NCBI RefSeq assembly: GCF_013055795.1
Contig: NZ_JABETO010000007.1
Location: 1-64,000 of the forward strand
Source of the DNA: Streptomyces sp. I05A-00742
GTDB taxonomy: Bacteria > Actinomycetota > Actinomycetes > Streptomycetales > Streptomycetaceae
Length of the DNA: 64,000 nucleotides
Reading direction: 5' to 3'
The notes below the pieces were generated by a model. The model had not been told where the DNA came from, ran no database searches, and worked only from the letters and a program-made list of their open reading frames with translations. The position numbers and the translations under genes were made by a program. Below are positions 25,480 through 33,457 of this stretch, piece after piece; within the stretch, counting starts at the first letter, position 1, and the number at the start of each line of letters is the position of its first letter.

Positions 25480-25594
25480 AGCTGACACCGCCGCGGGCGA
25501 TCGGGCTCGCAGAACGGTGTTCTGCTTTACCGTTGCGGGTCAGCGCCGGGATGTGACCGGACTTCCCCCGCGGGGCGCTGGGTGAGCGGCCGGG
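25480..25594 (-). promoter_or_regulatory. Cobalamin riboswitch
   Basis: The minus-strand leader between the upstream gene's stop and the permease has the conserved parts of the AdoCbl aptamer in order: GGGGAAGTCCGG, then CATCCCGGC, the B12 box GCTGACCCGCAAC (25544-25532) with GGTAAAG after it, and a closing CGAGCCCGATCGCCCGC. A G-rich segment followed by a C-run (about 25440-25460) could form the expression platform. The boundaries are approximate. Confidence 0.88.
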
Positions 25595-26200
25595 TTACGG
25601 CTGCTCGGGGTTGTACGGGGTGCCGTCCGGGCGGAAGAACGAGACGCCGTCCGGGAGGTCGTCCGGCAGGTTCCGGGCCCACTCCTCCAGGCCCGCCACG
25701 TCGGCGGTCTTCTTCAGCTGCGCCGACATGTACGGCCGCAGCGGCACCTCGGGGGTGGCCTTCTCGCCGACCCACATCAGGTCGCCCTTGACGTACCCGT
25801 AGAGGCGCTTGCCGCCGGAGTACGGGCCGGACGCGGCGGTCCGCGCGACCGCGTCCGTGACGATGTCGATCTGCGGCTTCTTGTCGGCGAGCTCGCCGTA
25901 CCAGACCTCGACGACGCCCTGGTCGCGGATCATGACGACCTCGATCTTGCGGTCCTTGTCGATCCGCCAGTAGCCGCTCTCGGTCTCCAGCGGGCGGACC
26001 TTGTTGCCCTCGGCGTCGAGCACCCAGCTGTGCGAGACGTACTCCAGGAAGTCCCGGCCGTCGTGCGTGAAGGTGACTTCCTGCCCGAAGTTGCACTTCT
26101 CGGAACCGGGGAAGTCGGCGACACCCGCCCCCTCCCACTTGCCGAGGAGGAAGACGAGGGGCACGAGGTCCCGGTGGAGGTCGGAGGGAATCTCGATCAT
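25595..26200 (-). CDS. Nitrobindin-like FABP-family protein
   Basis: A 201-residue ten-stranded beta-barrel protein of the nitrobindin/THAP4 family. The family motif GxWxGxG is present as LGKWEGAGVADFP near residue 20. The heme-coordinating His expected before the SAxL segment is replaced (RPYMSAQLKKT has Tyr), so this member probably does not bind heme and may carry a lipid-like ligand instead. It lies upstream of the riboswitch on the same strand, 41 bp downstream of a 33-residue membrane peptide gene. Confidence 0.82.
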   Translation of the reverse strand: MIEIPSDLHRDLVPLVFLLGKWEGAGVADFPGSEKCNFGQEVTFTHDGRDFLEYVSHSWVLDAEGNKVRPLETESGYWRIDKDRKIEVVMIRDQGVVEVWYGELADKKPQIDIVTDAVARTAASGPYSGGKRLYGYVKGDLMWVGEKATPEVPLRPYMSAQLKKTADVAGLEEWARNLPDDLPDGVSFFRPDGTPYNPEQP

Positions 26201-26241
26201 GGGATCAGCTCAGACGATCTGTAGGGGCGGACAAGGAGGGG

Positions 26242-26343
26242 TCAGCGCTGGCCCTGGTACAGCTTCTTCCAGGTCAGCCCGGCGAAAGCGAGAACGCCGA
26301 CGGCGACCAGGATCAGCAGGGTGGTGAAGACTGCCTCAAGCAC
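26242..26343 (-). CDS. 33-residue single-TM small protein
   Basis: From GTG 26343 the frame encodes 33 residues: a short LEAVF start, about 20 hydrophobic residues (TTLLILVAVGVLAFAGL) and a basic aromatic tail (TWKKLYQGQR). The layout is one inner-membrane helix with an N-out or N-in end and a cytosolic positive tail. The same type of peptide is common beside the nitrobindin-like gene in Streptomyces, as far as memory allows. No function is known. Confidence 0.6.
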   Translation of the reverse strand: MLEAVFTTLLILVAVGVLAFAGLTWKKLYQGQR

Positions 26344-26480
26344 GAGCGCGCTCCTCGGTCGGAGTGAGGGTGTGTACGGACCGCGGCCGAGTCTAGTCGG
26401 CCCCGTGCGGATCGGCGGTGTGAGGTGGTACGGCCCTCCGGGCCGGGCGCCCGGCCCGTCGCCCGGCCTAGAGTGATCCC

Positions 26481-26846
26481 ATGCGGAAGAAGCTCGTGAT
26501 CAAGGTGACGGCGGGCGCGGACGCGCCCGAGCGGTGCTCGCAGGCGTTCACGGTGGCGGCCGTCGCCGTCGCGAGCGGCGTCGAGGTCTCGCTGTGGCTG
26601 ACGGGGGAGTCGTCGTGGTTCGCGCTCCCGGGCCGCGCGGCGGAGTTCGAGCTGCCGCACGCGGCACCGCTGCCCGAGCTGATCGACGGCATCCGGGCCG
26701 GCGGCGGGATGATCACCGTCTGCACCCAGTGCGCGGCGCGGCGGGACATCGAGGAGAAGGACCTGATCGAGGGCGCGCGCATCGCCGGCGCCCAGGTGTT
26801 CGTCGGCGAGGCCATGGCCGACGGGGTGCAGGCGCTCGTCTACTGA
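26481..26846 (+). CDS. DsrE-family protein
   Basis: A 121-residue DsrE/F-like protein starting at ATG 26481. The N-terminal KLVIKVTAGADAPERCSQAF and the CTQC pair in the second half match the DsrE-like fold used in sulfur relay and peroxiredoxin-like proteins. It is a single gene. The stop codon is followed at once by an 8-bp tandem array. Confidence 0.8.
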   Translation: MRKKLVIKVTAGADAPERCSQAFTVAAVAVASGVEVSLWLTGESSWFALPGRAAEFELPHAAPLPELIDGIRAGGGMITVCTQCAARRDIEEKDLIEGARIAGAQVFVGEAMADGVQALVY

Positions 26847-26860
26847 CCGGGTGATCTTGG

Positions 26861-26940
26861 CCGGGTGGCCGGGTGGCCGGGTGGCCGGGTGGCCGGGTGA
26901 CCGGGTGACCGGGTGACCGGGTGACCGGGTGACCGGGTGG
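26861..26940. repeat. Ten-unit 8-bp tandem repeat
   Basis: Four CCGGGTGG units, five CCGGGTGA units and one CCGGGTGG unit run without interruption, starting 15 bp after the DsrE stop. A further unit lies at 26847-26854. The copy number is likely to vary between strains. Confidence 0.95.
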
Positions 26941-26966
26941 CCGGGGGCCGGGGCGTCGGGGAGCCG

Positions 26967-27218
26967 TCAGCGCCGGTCGTCCAGTTCGTTCCACCAGCGG
27001 TCGGACTCGGGGTCGCCCGTCTCCTCGTCCCACCAGCGGTCGTCGGGGCCCCGGCGGTTGGCCACGACGGCCGCCACCGGGGGGATGACCATCGCGAACA
27101 GGCACATGCCGATGGCCGCGGGCACGGACCACAGCCGCACGACGGCCCAGGCCAGGACGAACATGCCGATGCACGTCCCCATCATGGCGAAGTACAGGTG
27201 CCGTCGCCGTGCGTACAT
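26967..27218 (-). CDS. DUF3099 membrane protein
   Basis: An 83-residue protein with two TM helices (about 9-30 and 35-55: FAMMGTCIGMFVLAWAVVRL, then IGMCLFAMVIPPVAAVVANR) and a Trp/Asp-rich cytosolic tail (DDRWWDEETGDPESDRWW). This matches the actinobacterial DUF3099 family, of unknown function. It is separated from the sulfurtransferase operon by a strong terminator. Confidence 0.8.
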   Translation of the reverse strand: MYARRRHLYFAMMGTCIGMFVLAWAVVRLWSVPAAIGMCLFAMVIPPVAAVVANRRGPDDRWWDEETGDPESDRWWNELDDRR

Positions 27219-27321
27219 GGTTCAACGGTACGGCGGGGTCCCGCCCCGGGCGAGACCCCGCGGGCGGACGTCCCGGCGGTTCCGCCGATGGACGGACGAC
27301 GGGCGGCGACGGCGGACGGCA

Positions 27322-27375
27322 CGGAGGGCCGCACCCCGCCACCAGGCGTCCAGACCCCGGGGGTGCGGCCCTCCG
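27322..27375 (-). terminator. Terminator of the sulfurtransferase operon
   Basis: A perfect 16-bp stem (arms 27322-27337 and 27360-27375) lies 23 bp after the DUF1416 stop codon on the minus strand. It is GC-rich and lacks a T-run. Confidence 0.75.
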
Positions 27376-27397
27376 GCCGTTCGTTGTGACCTGACCG

Positions 27398-27685
27398 TCA
27401 GACGGCGATGGCGACCTCGGCCAGCCCGCCCTCCTGGGCGACGACCGTGCGGTCGGCGGTCGCGCCCGTGACGAGCGCGCGGACCGTCCAGGTCCCCTCC
27501 GCCGCGTAGAAGCGGAACTGCCCGGTCGCGGAGGTGGGGACCTCCGCCGTGAACTCGCCGGTGCTGTCCAGCAGGCGCACGTAACCGGTGACGGGGACCC
27601 CGTCGCGGGTCACGGAACCCTGGATGGTGGTCTCACCGGGCTTGGCGGTCGAGGCGTCCGGGCCGCCTGCCTTTGCTCCACACAT
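27398..27685 (-). CDS. DUF1416 protein (SseC-like)
   Basis: A 95-residue beta-sandwich protein with the family's CGAKAGG start. The rest resembles a carboxypeptidase-regulatory-like domain (TIQGSVTRDGVPVTGYVRLL, then EGTWTVRALV). Mycobacterial SseC genes sit directly after the sulfurtransferase gene cysA2, as here. It probably works with the sulfurtransferase; its biochemical role is not known. It is the second gene of the operon, 35 bp after the first. Confidence 0.85.
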   Translation of the reverse strand: MCGAKAGGPDASTAKPGETTIQGSVTRDGVPVTGYVRLLDSTGEFTAEVPTSATGQFRFYAAEGTWTVRALVTGATADRTVVAQEGGLAEVAIAV

Positions 27686-27720
27686 GGTGCGTTCCTTTCC
27701 GTGGGCGTCAGTGGCGGGCG

Positions 27721-28563
27721 TCAGTTCGCGCCGAGCTCGATCGGCACGCCGACGAGCGAGCCGTACTCGGTCCACGAGCCGTCGTAGTTGCGGACGTTCG
27801 GCTGCCCGAGCAGCTCGTGCAGGACGAACCACGTGTGCGCCGACCGCTCGCCGATCCGGCAGTACGCGACGGTGTCCTTCGACAGGTCCAGCCCTGCGCC
27901 CTCGTAGACGGCCCTGAGCTCCTCGTCCGACTTGAACGTGCCGTCGTCGTTGGCCGCCCTGGACCAGGGGACGTTGCGCGCCGTCGGGATGTGGCCCGGC
28001 CGCTGCGACTGCTCCTGCGGGAGGTGGGCCGGGGCGAGCAGCTTGCCGCTGAACTCGTCGGGCGACCGGACGTCGACCAGGTTCAGCGTCCCGATCGCGG
28101 CCACCGCGTCGTCCCGGAACGCGCGGATCGAGGTGTCCTGCGCCGTGGCCCGGTACTCGGTCCGCGGCCGCTGCGGCACCTCGGCCACCAGGTCGCGCGA
28201 GTCCAGCTCCCACTTCTTGCGGCCGCCGTCGAGGAGCCGGACGTCCTCGTGGCCGTACAGCTTGAAGTACCAGTACGCGTACGCGGCGAACCAGTTGTTG
28301 TTCCCGCCGTACAGAACGACCGTGTCGTCGTTCGCGATGCCCTTCCCGGACAGCAGCTCCTCGAAGCCTGCCTGGTCCACGAAGTCCCGGCGCACCGGGT
28401 CCTGGAGGTCCGTCCGCCAGTCGATCCGGATGGCGGACTTGATGTGGTTCTTGTCGTAGGCCGAGGTGTCCTCGTCGACCTCGACGATGACGGTCTTGGG
28501 GTCACCTGCGTCGATGCGGGCCTGGACCCAGTCGGCGTCCACCAGGACGTCACTGCGGCTCAT
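27721..28563 (-). CDS. Thiosulfate sulfurtransferase (CysA2-like)
   Basis: A 280-residue two-domain rhodanese. The C-terminal domain carries the active-site loop YCRIGERSAHTW with Cys235. The N-terminal domain is inactive, as usual. It would transfer sulfane sulfur from thiosulfate. Start ATG 28563 has GGAGGAG upstream. It heads a two-gene operon with the SseC-like gene. A leaderless Cys-containing leader peptide and a stem-loop precede it, which suggests attenuation by cysteine availability. Confidence 0.92.
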   Translation of the reverse strand: MSRSDVLVDADWVQARIDAGDPKTVIVEVDEDTSAYDKNHIKSAIRIDWRTDLQDPVRRDFVDQAGFEELLSGKGIANDDTVVLYGGNNNWFAAYAYWYFKLYGHEDVRLLDGGRKKWELDSRDLVAEVPQRPRTEYRATAQDTSIRAFRDDAVAAIGTLNLVDVRSPDEFSGKLLAPAHLPQEQSQRPGHIPTARNVPWSRAANDDGTFKSDEELRAVYEGAGLDLSKDTVAYCRIGERSAHTWFVLHELLGQPNVRNYDGSWTEYGSLVGVPIELGAN

Positions 28564-28666
28564 GCTGTTCTCCTCCGGGGCAGTTGCTGAGGTACGCCGG
28601 GTGCGCGCGGGGCGCCGGCACACGGCGGTGATGCGGGGAGGGGGCCGGAGCGGCCGGCCGAACGAA

Positions 28667-28683
28667 GGGGTGCGGGGCACCCC
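28667..28683 (-). terminator. Attenuator-like hairpin after the leader peptide
   Basis: GGGGTGC and GCACCCC pair around a 3-base loop, beginning one base after the leader peptide stop codon. Another GGCCGG-rich stem follows near 28640-28660. They fit a translation-coupled attenuator, although there is no T-run. Confidence 0.45.
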
Positions 28684-28684
28684 A

Positions 28685-28765
28685 TCAGGCACGGCGACAC
28701 AGCATGGCGGCCACACGGCACAGGTCGACTGCCCGCCGCTTGGTGAGATCCGCCTGTCGCCTCAT
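28685..28765 (-). CDS. Leaderless sulfur-operon leader peptide
   Basis: A 26-residue peptide starting at ATG 28765 and containing RAVDLCRVAAMLCRRA, with two Cys and many Arg codons. It matches the 'putative leader peptide' type found upstream of sulfur-assimilation genes in Streptomyces. The ATG lies six bases after a -10 box, so translation is probably leaderless. The sulfurtransferase starts 121 bp later. In mycobacteria, Cys-containing leaderless uORFs before cysA2 act as cysteine-responsive attenuators; the same role is inferred here. Confidence 0.75.
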   Translation of the reverse strand: MRRQADLTKRRAVDLCRVAAMLCRRA

Positions 28766-28771
28766 GGGGCG

Positions 28772-28801
28772 ATCGTAGGGAGGGCGGGGGAGGGGTGTCA
28801 C
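28772..28801 (-). promoter_or_regulatory. Leaderless promoter of the sulfur operon
   Basis: On the minus strand GTGACA (28801-28796) and TACGAT (28777-28772) are separated by 18 bp. TACGAT ends six bases before the leader ATG, which places the transcription start at or within a base of the ATG. Confidence 0.65.
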
Positions 28802-28848
28802 CGGTGTGTCGGTATGTGAGACGGTTTGTCTCGGGTGGTGGACAGCTT

Positions 28849-28945
28849 CAGCCCGTCCGGCGTTTGAGGACAACCGCGCGGAGCGTGGTTTGGGGGGTGC
28901 GGGGGCTTGCCCCCGCAAGAAACGGTGAAAGGGCGGGACCGGGGC
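28849..28945. repeat. Intergenic palindrome family, half copy 2
   Basis: It contains the same 23-bp arm as copy 1 (28849-28871) and the outer arm with AAACGGTGAAAGGGCGGG (28919-28945), but not the left half. It lies just beyond the stop codon of the DUF2993 gene. A local GCGGGGGCTTGCCCCCGC hairpin (28899-28916) could terminate that gene. Confidence 0.8.
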
Positions 28946-28952
28946 GAACCCC

Positions 28953-29657
28953 CTACCCAGCGAGCCGCACGTCCGTCCCCCCAAGCGTGATCTCCACACC
29001 CTTCTCATCCGTCACAACCTTCTCCAGCTTGATCCCCCGCGGCAGCCCCGTGATCTCCCGCTCGAAATCCGTCTTCTTGCGAATCAACTTCTCCAGCCCC
29101 GGCAGATCATCCGGCACCTTCTCCGCATGCACCCGCACCCGCGTCCCCCCCACCACACTCACCGTGGAGACAACACTCCGCTTCACCACACCCATCGGCA
29201 GCGGAACACTGCCGGTGACCTTGACCCGGCTGGTCCCGGACGCGTCCTTGCCGCCGTAGCCGACAGTGATGCCCGGTCCGGCGATACGGCCCAGGTCCTC
29301 GTAGGAGATGTGGGCGGTGCCGGTCGCCCGGTCGGCGACGGCGGAGGAGAAGCTGCTGTCGACGCGGACGCCGTGCAGGGTGGCGTCGAAGTCGCTGACC
29401 CGGATCGACTTGTCGCCCGCGCCGGCGGTCACCCCGCCGTCGAGCGAGACCTCGACCTCGTCGAGCTTGGAGTCCGCGACCTGGGTCAGGAACGGGAAGC
29501 CCTTGATGGAGACGTCCGGCGTGCCGGACATGTTCTGGCTGCTGCGTATCTTGTCCGCGGCTTCGTTCTCCGCGTACCAGACCGCACCGCGGTCGGCGGC
29601 GACGAAGAGGCCGCCCAGGACCACGACGACGATCAGCAGGGTGCGTATGGCGCGCAT
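28953..29657 (-). CDS. DUF2993 (LmeA-like) lipid-binding protein
   Basis: A 234-residue protein with an N-terminal signal anchor (TLLIVVVVLGGLFVAAD) and one DUF2993 domain. Features include GFPFLTQVADSKLDEVEVSL and SDFDATLHGVRVDSSF. Mycobacterial LmeA of this family binds phosphatidylinositides in the periplasm and affects lipoglycan maturation. The Streptomyces role is not established. It is a single gene ending in a palindromic repeat. Confidence 0.82.
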   Translation of the reverse strand: MRAIRTLLIVVVVLGGLFVAADRGAVWYAENEAADKIRSSQNMSGTPDVSIKGFPFLTQVADSKLDEVEVSLDGGVTAGAGDKSIRVSDFDATLHGVRVDSSFSSAVADRATGTAHISYEDLGRIAGPGITVGYGGKDASGTSRVKVTGSVPLPMGVVKRSVVSTVSVVGGTRVRVHAEKVPDDLPGLEKLIRKKTDFEREITGLPRGIKLEKVVTDEKGVEITLGGTDVRLAG

Positions 29658-29866
29658 CGGGTGACGATCCCCCAGGTTGGTTCGGGCCTTGCCGTTCCGG
29701 CGAGCCTACTCAGTCGGTCCTGACGACCGTTCGGTCCTGACGACCATGAGGACGGCCGCGGACGGCCCCTGGTTCTGCCGGCGGGGCGACGGTGACCCGA
29801 CGGCCGCGCCCGGTCACGGTGCGTCGCACACCGGGCGCCCCTGCCCCCGCCCCAACCCCGTCCGCG

Positions 29867-31192
29867 TCAGAACAGCGCCCGGCCCAGCACGTAGACCACC
29901 GGACCGGCGAGGGCCAGCGGGAGGGCGACGCCCGCGGTCATGTGCACGAAGCGCGACGGGTAGTCGTAGCTCGCCACGCGCAGACCGATGAGCGCGCAGG
30001 CGCCGGCCGCCAGGCCCAGCAGGGCCGCGGAGCCGCCGGTGTGGGTCAGCTGCCCGCCGAGCACGCCCGCGCCCGCCGCCGCGATCAGCGCGACGACCGG
30101 GGCGGCGGCCGACGGCAGCGGCAGGGCCCGGGCCAGGACCGTCGCGGCCACGGCGAGCGCCCCGACCACCACGGCGTCCTGGTCGGCGGACAGGTGCCCG
30201 GCCGCGAGGACCGCGAGGGCCGCGGAACCGGCGGCCGTCGTCAGCCCGTACAGCCGCTCGTCCGGCGAGGCATGGCTGCGCAGCTGGAGCATGACGGTCA
30301 GCAGCAGCCAGACGCCGAGCGTGCCGAGCACCACCGTGGGCGCCTGTTCGGCCTTGGCGGCCAGCAGACCGGCGTCGGCGACCAGGCCGCCCAGGAACGC
30401 CAGCGCGATGCCCTGCCGCGCCGGCCACATCCCGTTCAGCCGGAACCAGCCGGCGGCCGTCACCGCCTGGAGCAGCACGACGGGAACGGCCAGCGCCGCC
30501 TGGCCCACGGGCGCGGCGAGCGCCACCAGGGCGGCCAGGACGGCCGTCAGCAGGGCGGGCCGGAAGCCCGGCGACAGGATCTGCGGCCGGCCCTCGGCCT
30601 TGGCCTTCTCCGCGGCCGTCATCGGCTTCGCCGGCTCCTCCGCCACGGCGGGCACCGGCGCGTACGCCGCGTCCTGCCGAGCGGGCTCCGCCGTGAACGC
30701 CGCGGCCCGGCCCGGCTGCTGGACCTGCGGCCAGGCAGCGGCGTCCGCCGCGCGGTCCGGCGCGCCGGACCAGGCGGGCGCCGCCGAGCCGTAGGACGGC
30801 TCCGCCACCGGCAACTGCTGCTGCCAGGCCTCCGTGTCCCAGCTCTGCGTCTGCCACGTCTGCGTCGACGGCTCCTCGGCGGGCGCCCAGGCCTGCTGGT
30901 CACCGGCCGTGGGCCAGGCCGTTCCGCCCTGCTGCTGGTGCGGCTGCTGGGGGTACGGCTGCTGTTGCTGTGGCTGCTGGTACGGGTAGTCGTACGAGCC
31001 GCCGCCCGTGGCGGTGTGACCGGCCTGCGGGTCGTAGGGGGCCTGCTGCCCGTACCCGTCGTACTGCTGACCGTGCTGACCGGGTTGACCGTGCTGGCTC
31101 TGGTGCCCGTGCTGCCCGTACTCGTCGTACGGGTCCCGGGGTTGCCGGGGTTGCCGATGCTGCTGGTACGGGTCGTGGTACTGGTCGCTCAT
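29867..31192 (-). CDS. Gln-rich polytopic membrane protein
   Basis: A 441-residue protein. Residues 1 to about 190 are disordered and rich in Gln, Tyr, His and Pro (many QQP, HGQ and QYDGYGQ segments). A short charged helix EKAKAEGRPQI leads into a C-terminal half with about eight hydrophobic helices. No catalytic motif was recognised. The start is 10 bp after the MoaD-like stop on the same strand, so they may be co-expressed. The N-terminus might form condensates or bind envelope partners, but this is speculation. Confidence 0.75.
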   Translation of the reverse strand: MSDQYHDPYQQHRQPRQPRDPYDEYGQHGHQSQHGQPGQHGQQYDGYGQQAPYDPQAGHTATGGGSYDYPYQQPQQQQPYPQQPHQQQGGTAWPTAGDQQAWAPAEEPSTQTWQTQSWDTEAWQQQLPVAEPSYGSAAPAWSGAPDRAADAAAWPQVQQPGRAAAFTAEPARQDAAYAPVPAVAEEPAKPMTAAEKAKAEGRPQILSPGFRPALLTAVLAALVALAAPVGQAALAVPVVLLQAVTAAGWFRLNGMWPARQGIALAFLGGLVADAGLLAAKAEQAPTVVLGTLGVWLLLTVMLQLRSHASPDERLYGLTTAAGSAALAVLAAGHLSADQDAVVVGALAVAATVLARALPLPSAAAPVVALIAAAGAGVLGGQLTHTGGSAALLGLAAGACALIGLRVASYDYPSRFVHMTAGVALPLALAGPVVYVLGRALF

Positions 31193-31202
31193 CGTGCCGG
31201 TG

Positions 31203-31508
31203 TCACCCTCCTGCGAAGGGCGGGAGCACTTCGACCGTGCCGCCCTCGGCCAGCTGGACCGTGGTGTGCTCGCGGGTGCCGACCGGGTCGCCGTCCACGA
31301 GGAAGGAGCAGCGCGCGAGGACCCGCGCGAACTCCGGGCGCCCCGCGTGGCGCTCCCGGGCCGCGGTCAGCGCGTCGGCGAGCGTCGGTGCCGCGTAGGG
31401 CTCCTCGGCCGTGCCGGCCGCGGCCTTCGCCGCGGCCCAATACCGGATCGTGCCCGCCGGCACCGTCCCGCCCGGCGGCTCCGGTCGTGCCGTGTGTGTG
31501 GTCGCCAC
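31203..31508 (-). CDS. MoaD/ThiS-family sulfur carrier-like protein
   Basis: A beta-grasp protein ending in PPFAGG, the diglycine tail that is adenylated and thiocarboxylated in MoaD. The core is GTIRYWAAAKAAAGTAEEPY followed by LARCSFLVDGDPVGT and GGTVEVLPPFAGG. GTG 31508 (about 101 residues) is chosen from family length; ATG 31538 or 31574 would lengthen it. Such orphan MoaD-like proteins supply sulfur to molybdopterin or other pathways. No moaE is nearby. Confidence 0.78.
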   Translation of the reverse strand: MATTHTARPEPPGGTVPAGTIRYWAAAKAAAGTAEEPYAAPTLADALTAARERHAGRPEFARVLARCSFLVDGDPVGTREHTTVQLAEGGTVEVLPPFAGG

Positions 31509-31723
31509 GGGCACCCCGCTTTCACGTTTCGGTTCCATTGTTCGCTGCGTCGTCGCCGCTTCTTCCGCCTCCATGATGACGGGTACCGGGCCGCCCCCGG
31601 TCCCGGGCCGGAAAAACCGGGGCGAAAGTCAGGGGGGAATGCGGGGGAATCAGGGGAAGGACCAGGGATGGGTGGGGAAAAAACCAGGGGATCGTACGAA
31701 CGGTATTCGCTTAGGCTTCTGGT

Positions 31724-33457
31724 GTGCTGGTACGCCTACTCCGAGCTCGACTGAAGCCCTACTCCCGCCTCTTGGCGCTGGTAGTGCTTCTGCAACTCGT
31801 ACAGACCCTCGCGACGCTCTATCTTCCCTCGCTCAACGCGGACATCATCGACAAGGGGGTCGTGAAGGGCGACACCGGATACATCCTCACCACCGGTGGC
31901 GTGATGGCCGCCGTCGCGCTCGTCCAGATCGTCTGCTCCCTCGGCGCGGTCTACTTCGGCGCGCAGACCGCCATGGCGATCGGCCGCGACCTGCGCGCGG
32001 CCGTCTTCGACCGGGTGCAGGCCTTCTCCTCCCGCGAAGTGGGGAAGTTCGGCGCGCCCTCCCTGATCACGCGGACGACCAATGACGTCCAGCAGGTTCA
32101 GATGCTGGTCCTGATGTCGTTCACGCTGATGGTCACCGCGCCCATCATGTGCGTCGGCGGCATTGTGATGGCCCTCCAGCAGGACGTGCCGCTGTCCGGT
32201 CTGCTGCTGGCCATCGTGCCCGTGCTCGGTGTCATCGTCGGGCTGATCATCCGGCGGATGCGCCCCATTTTCCGGGATGTGCAGGAGCGCATCGACACCG
32301 TGAACCGCGTGCTCCGCGAGCAGATCACCGGTATTCGCGTGATTCGTGCCTTCGTCCGCGACACCCATGAACGCGAGCGCTTCGACGGGGCCAACGCCGC
32401 GCTGATGGACGTGTCACTGCGGGCCGGCCGACTGATGTCGATCATGTTCCCGGCCGTGATGCTGGTGGTGAACGTGTCCTCGGTCGCCGTGCTGTGGTTC
32501 GGCGGACACCGCATCGACGGCGGCGACATGGAGATCGGCGCCCTCACCGCGTACCTCAGCTACCTCATGCAGATACTGATGGCCATCATGATGGCCACCT
32601 TCATGTTCATGATGGTGCCGCGTGCCGAGGTCTGCGCCGAGCGGATCCAGGAGGTCCTGACCACCGAGTCCAGCGTGGTGCCGCCCGCCGCTCCGGTCAC
32701 CGAACTGCGCGGGCACGGCCACCTCGAACTGCGCGACGTCGGGTTCCGCTACCCGGGCGCCGAGGAGCCCGTGCTCAGGAACGTCTCCCTGGTCGCGCGC
32801 CCCGGCGAGGTCACCGCCGTCATCGGCTCCACCGGCAGCGGCAAGTCCACGCTGCTCGGGCTGATCCCGCGGCTCTTCGACGCCACCGAGGGCGCGGTCC
32901 TGATCGGCGGGGTGAACGTGCGCGAGGCCGAACCGGCGCTCGTGGCCCGCACGGTGGGGCTGGTCCCCCAGAAGCCCTACCTCTTCTCCGGGACGATCGC
33001 CTCCAACCTCCGCTACGGGCGGCCGGACGCGACCGACGAGGAGCTGTGGGCGGCGCTGGAGACCGCGCAGGCCCGGGAGTTCGTCGAGGCCATGGAGGAG
33101 GGGCTCCAGGCCCCGGTCGCCCAGGGCGGCTCCAACGTCTCCGGAGGCCAGCGCCAGCGCCTGGCCATCGCCCGCGCCCTGGTCCGCAAGCCCGAGATCT
33201 ATCTGTTCGACGACTCCTTCTCCGCGCTCGACTACGCCACCGACGCCCGGCTGCGGGCGGCGCTCTCCCTGGAGACCGGGGACGCCACCGTCCTCGTCGT
33301 GGCCCAGCGCGTCTCCACCATCCGTGACGCCGACCGGATCGTCGTCCTGGACGAGGGCCGCGTCGTCGGCACCGGAACCCATACCGAGCTGATGGCCTCG
33401 AACGAGACCTACCGGGAGATCGTGCTGTCCCAGCTCACCGAGGAGGAGGCCGCGTGA
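31724..33457 (+). CDS. ABC exporter half-transporter, degenerate-site subunit
   Basis: A 577-residue TM plus nucleotide-binding fusion with six TM helices in the first ~300 residues. Walker A is GSTGSGKST near 368 and the signature NVSGGQRQR is canonical. Walker B IYLFDDSFSALD has Asp in place of the catalytic Glu. The H-loop is also changed (VVAQRVS, Gln for His). It overlaps the next half-transporter by GTGA, so they form a heterodimer. GTG 31724 is six bases after TAGGCT (31712-31717), which suggests leaderless expression. Confidence 0.9.
   Translation: MLVRLLRARLKPYSRLLALVVLLQLVQTLATLYLPSLNADIIDKGVVKGDTGYILTTGGVMAAVALVQIVCSLGAVYFGAQTAMAIGRDLRAAVFDRVQAFSSREVGKFGAPSLITRTTNDVQQVQMLVLMSFTLMVTAPIMCVGGIVMALQQDVPLSGLLLAIVPVLGVIVGLIIRRMRPIFRDVQERIDTVNRVLREQITGIRVIRAFVRDTHERERFDGANAALMDVSLRAGRLMSIMFPAVMLVVNVSSVAVLWFGGHRIDGGDMEIGALTAYLSYLMQILMAIMMATFMFMMVPRAEVCAERIQEVLTTESSVVPPAAPVTELRGHGHLELRDVGFRYPGAEEPVLRNVSLVARPGEVTAVIGSTGSGKSTLLGLIPRLFDATEGAVLIGGVNVREAEPALVARTVGLVPQKPYLFSGTIASNLRYGRPDATDEELWAALETAQAREFVEAMEEGLQAPVAQGGSNVSGGQRQRLAIARALVRKPEIYLFDDSFSALDYATDARLRAALSLETGDATVLVVAQRVSTIRDADRIVVLDEGRVVGTGTHTELMASNETYREIVLSQLTEEEAA

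Noticed and set aside
26861..26940. Possible CRISPR array
   Set aside because: The units are 8 bp with no spacers; it is a simple tandem repeat.
29658..29866. Small gene between the DUF2993 and Gln-rich membrane protein genes
   Set aside because: Open frames exist but lack an RBS and protein-like codon use; it looks like ordinary intergenic sequence.
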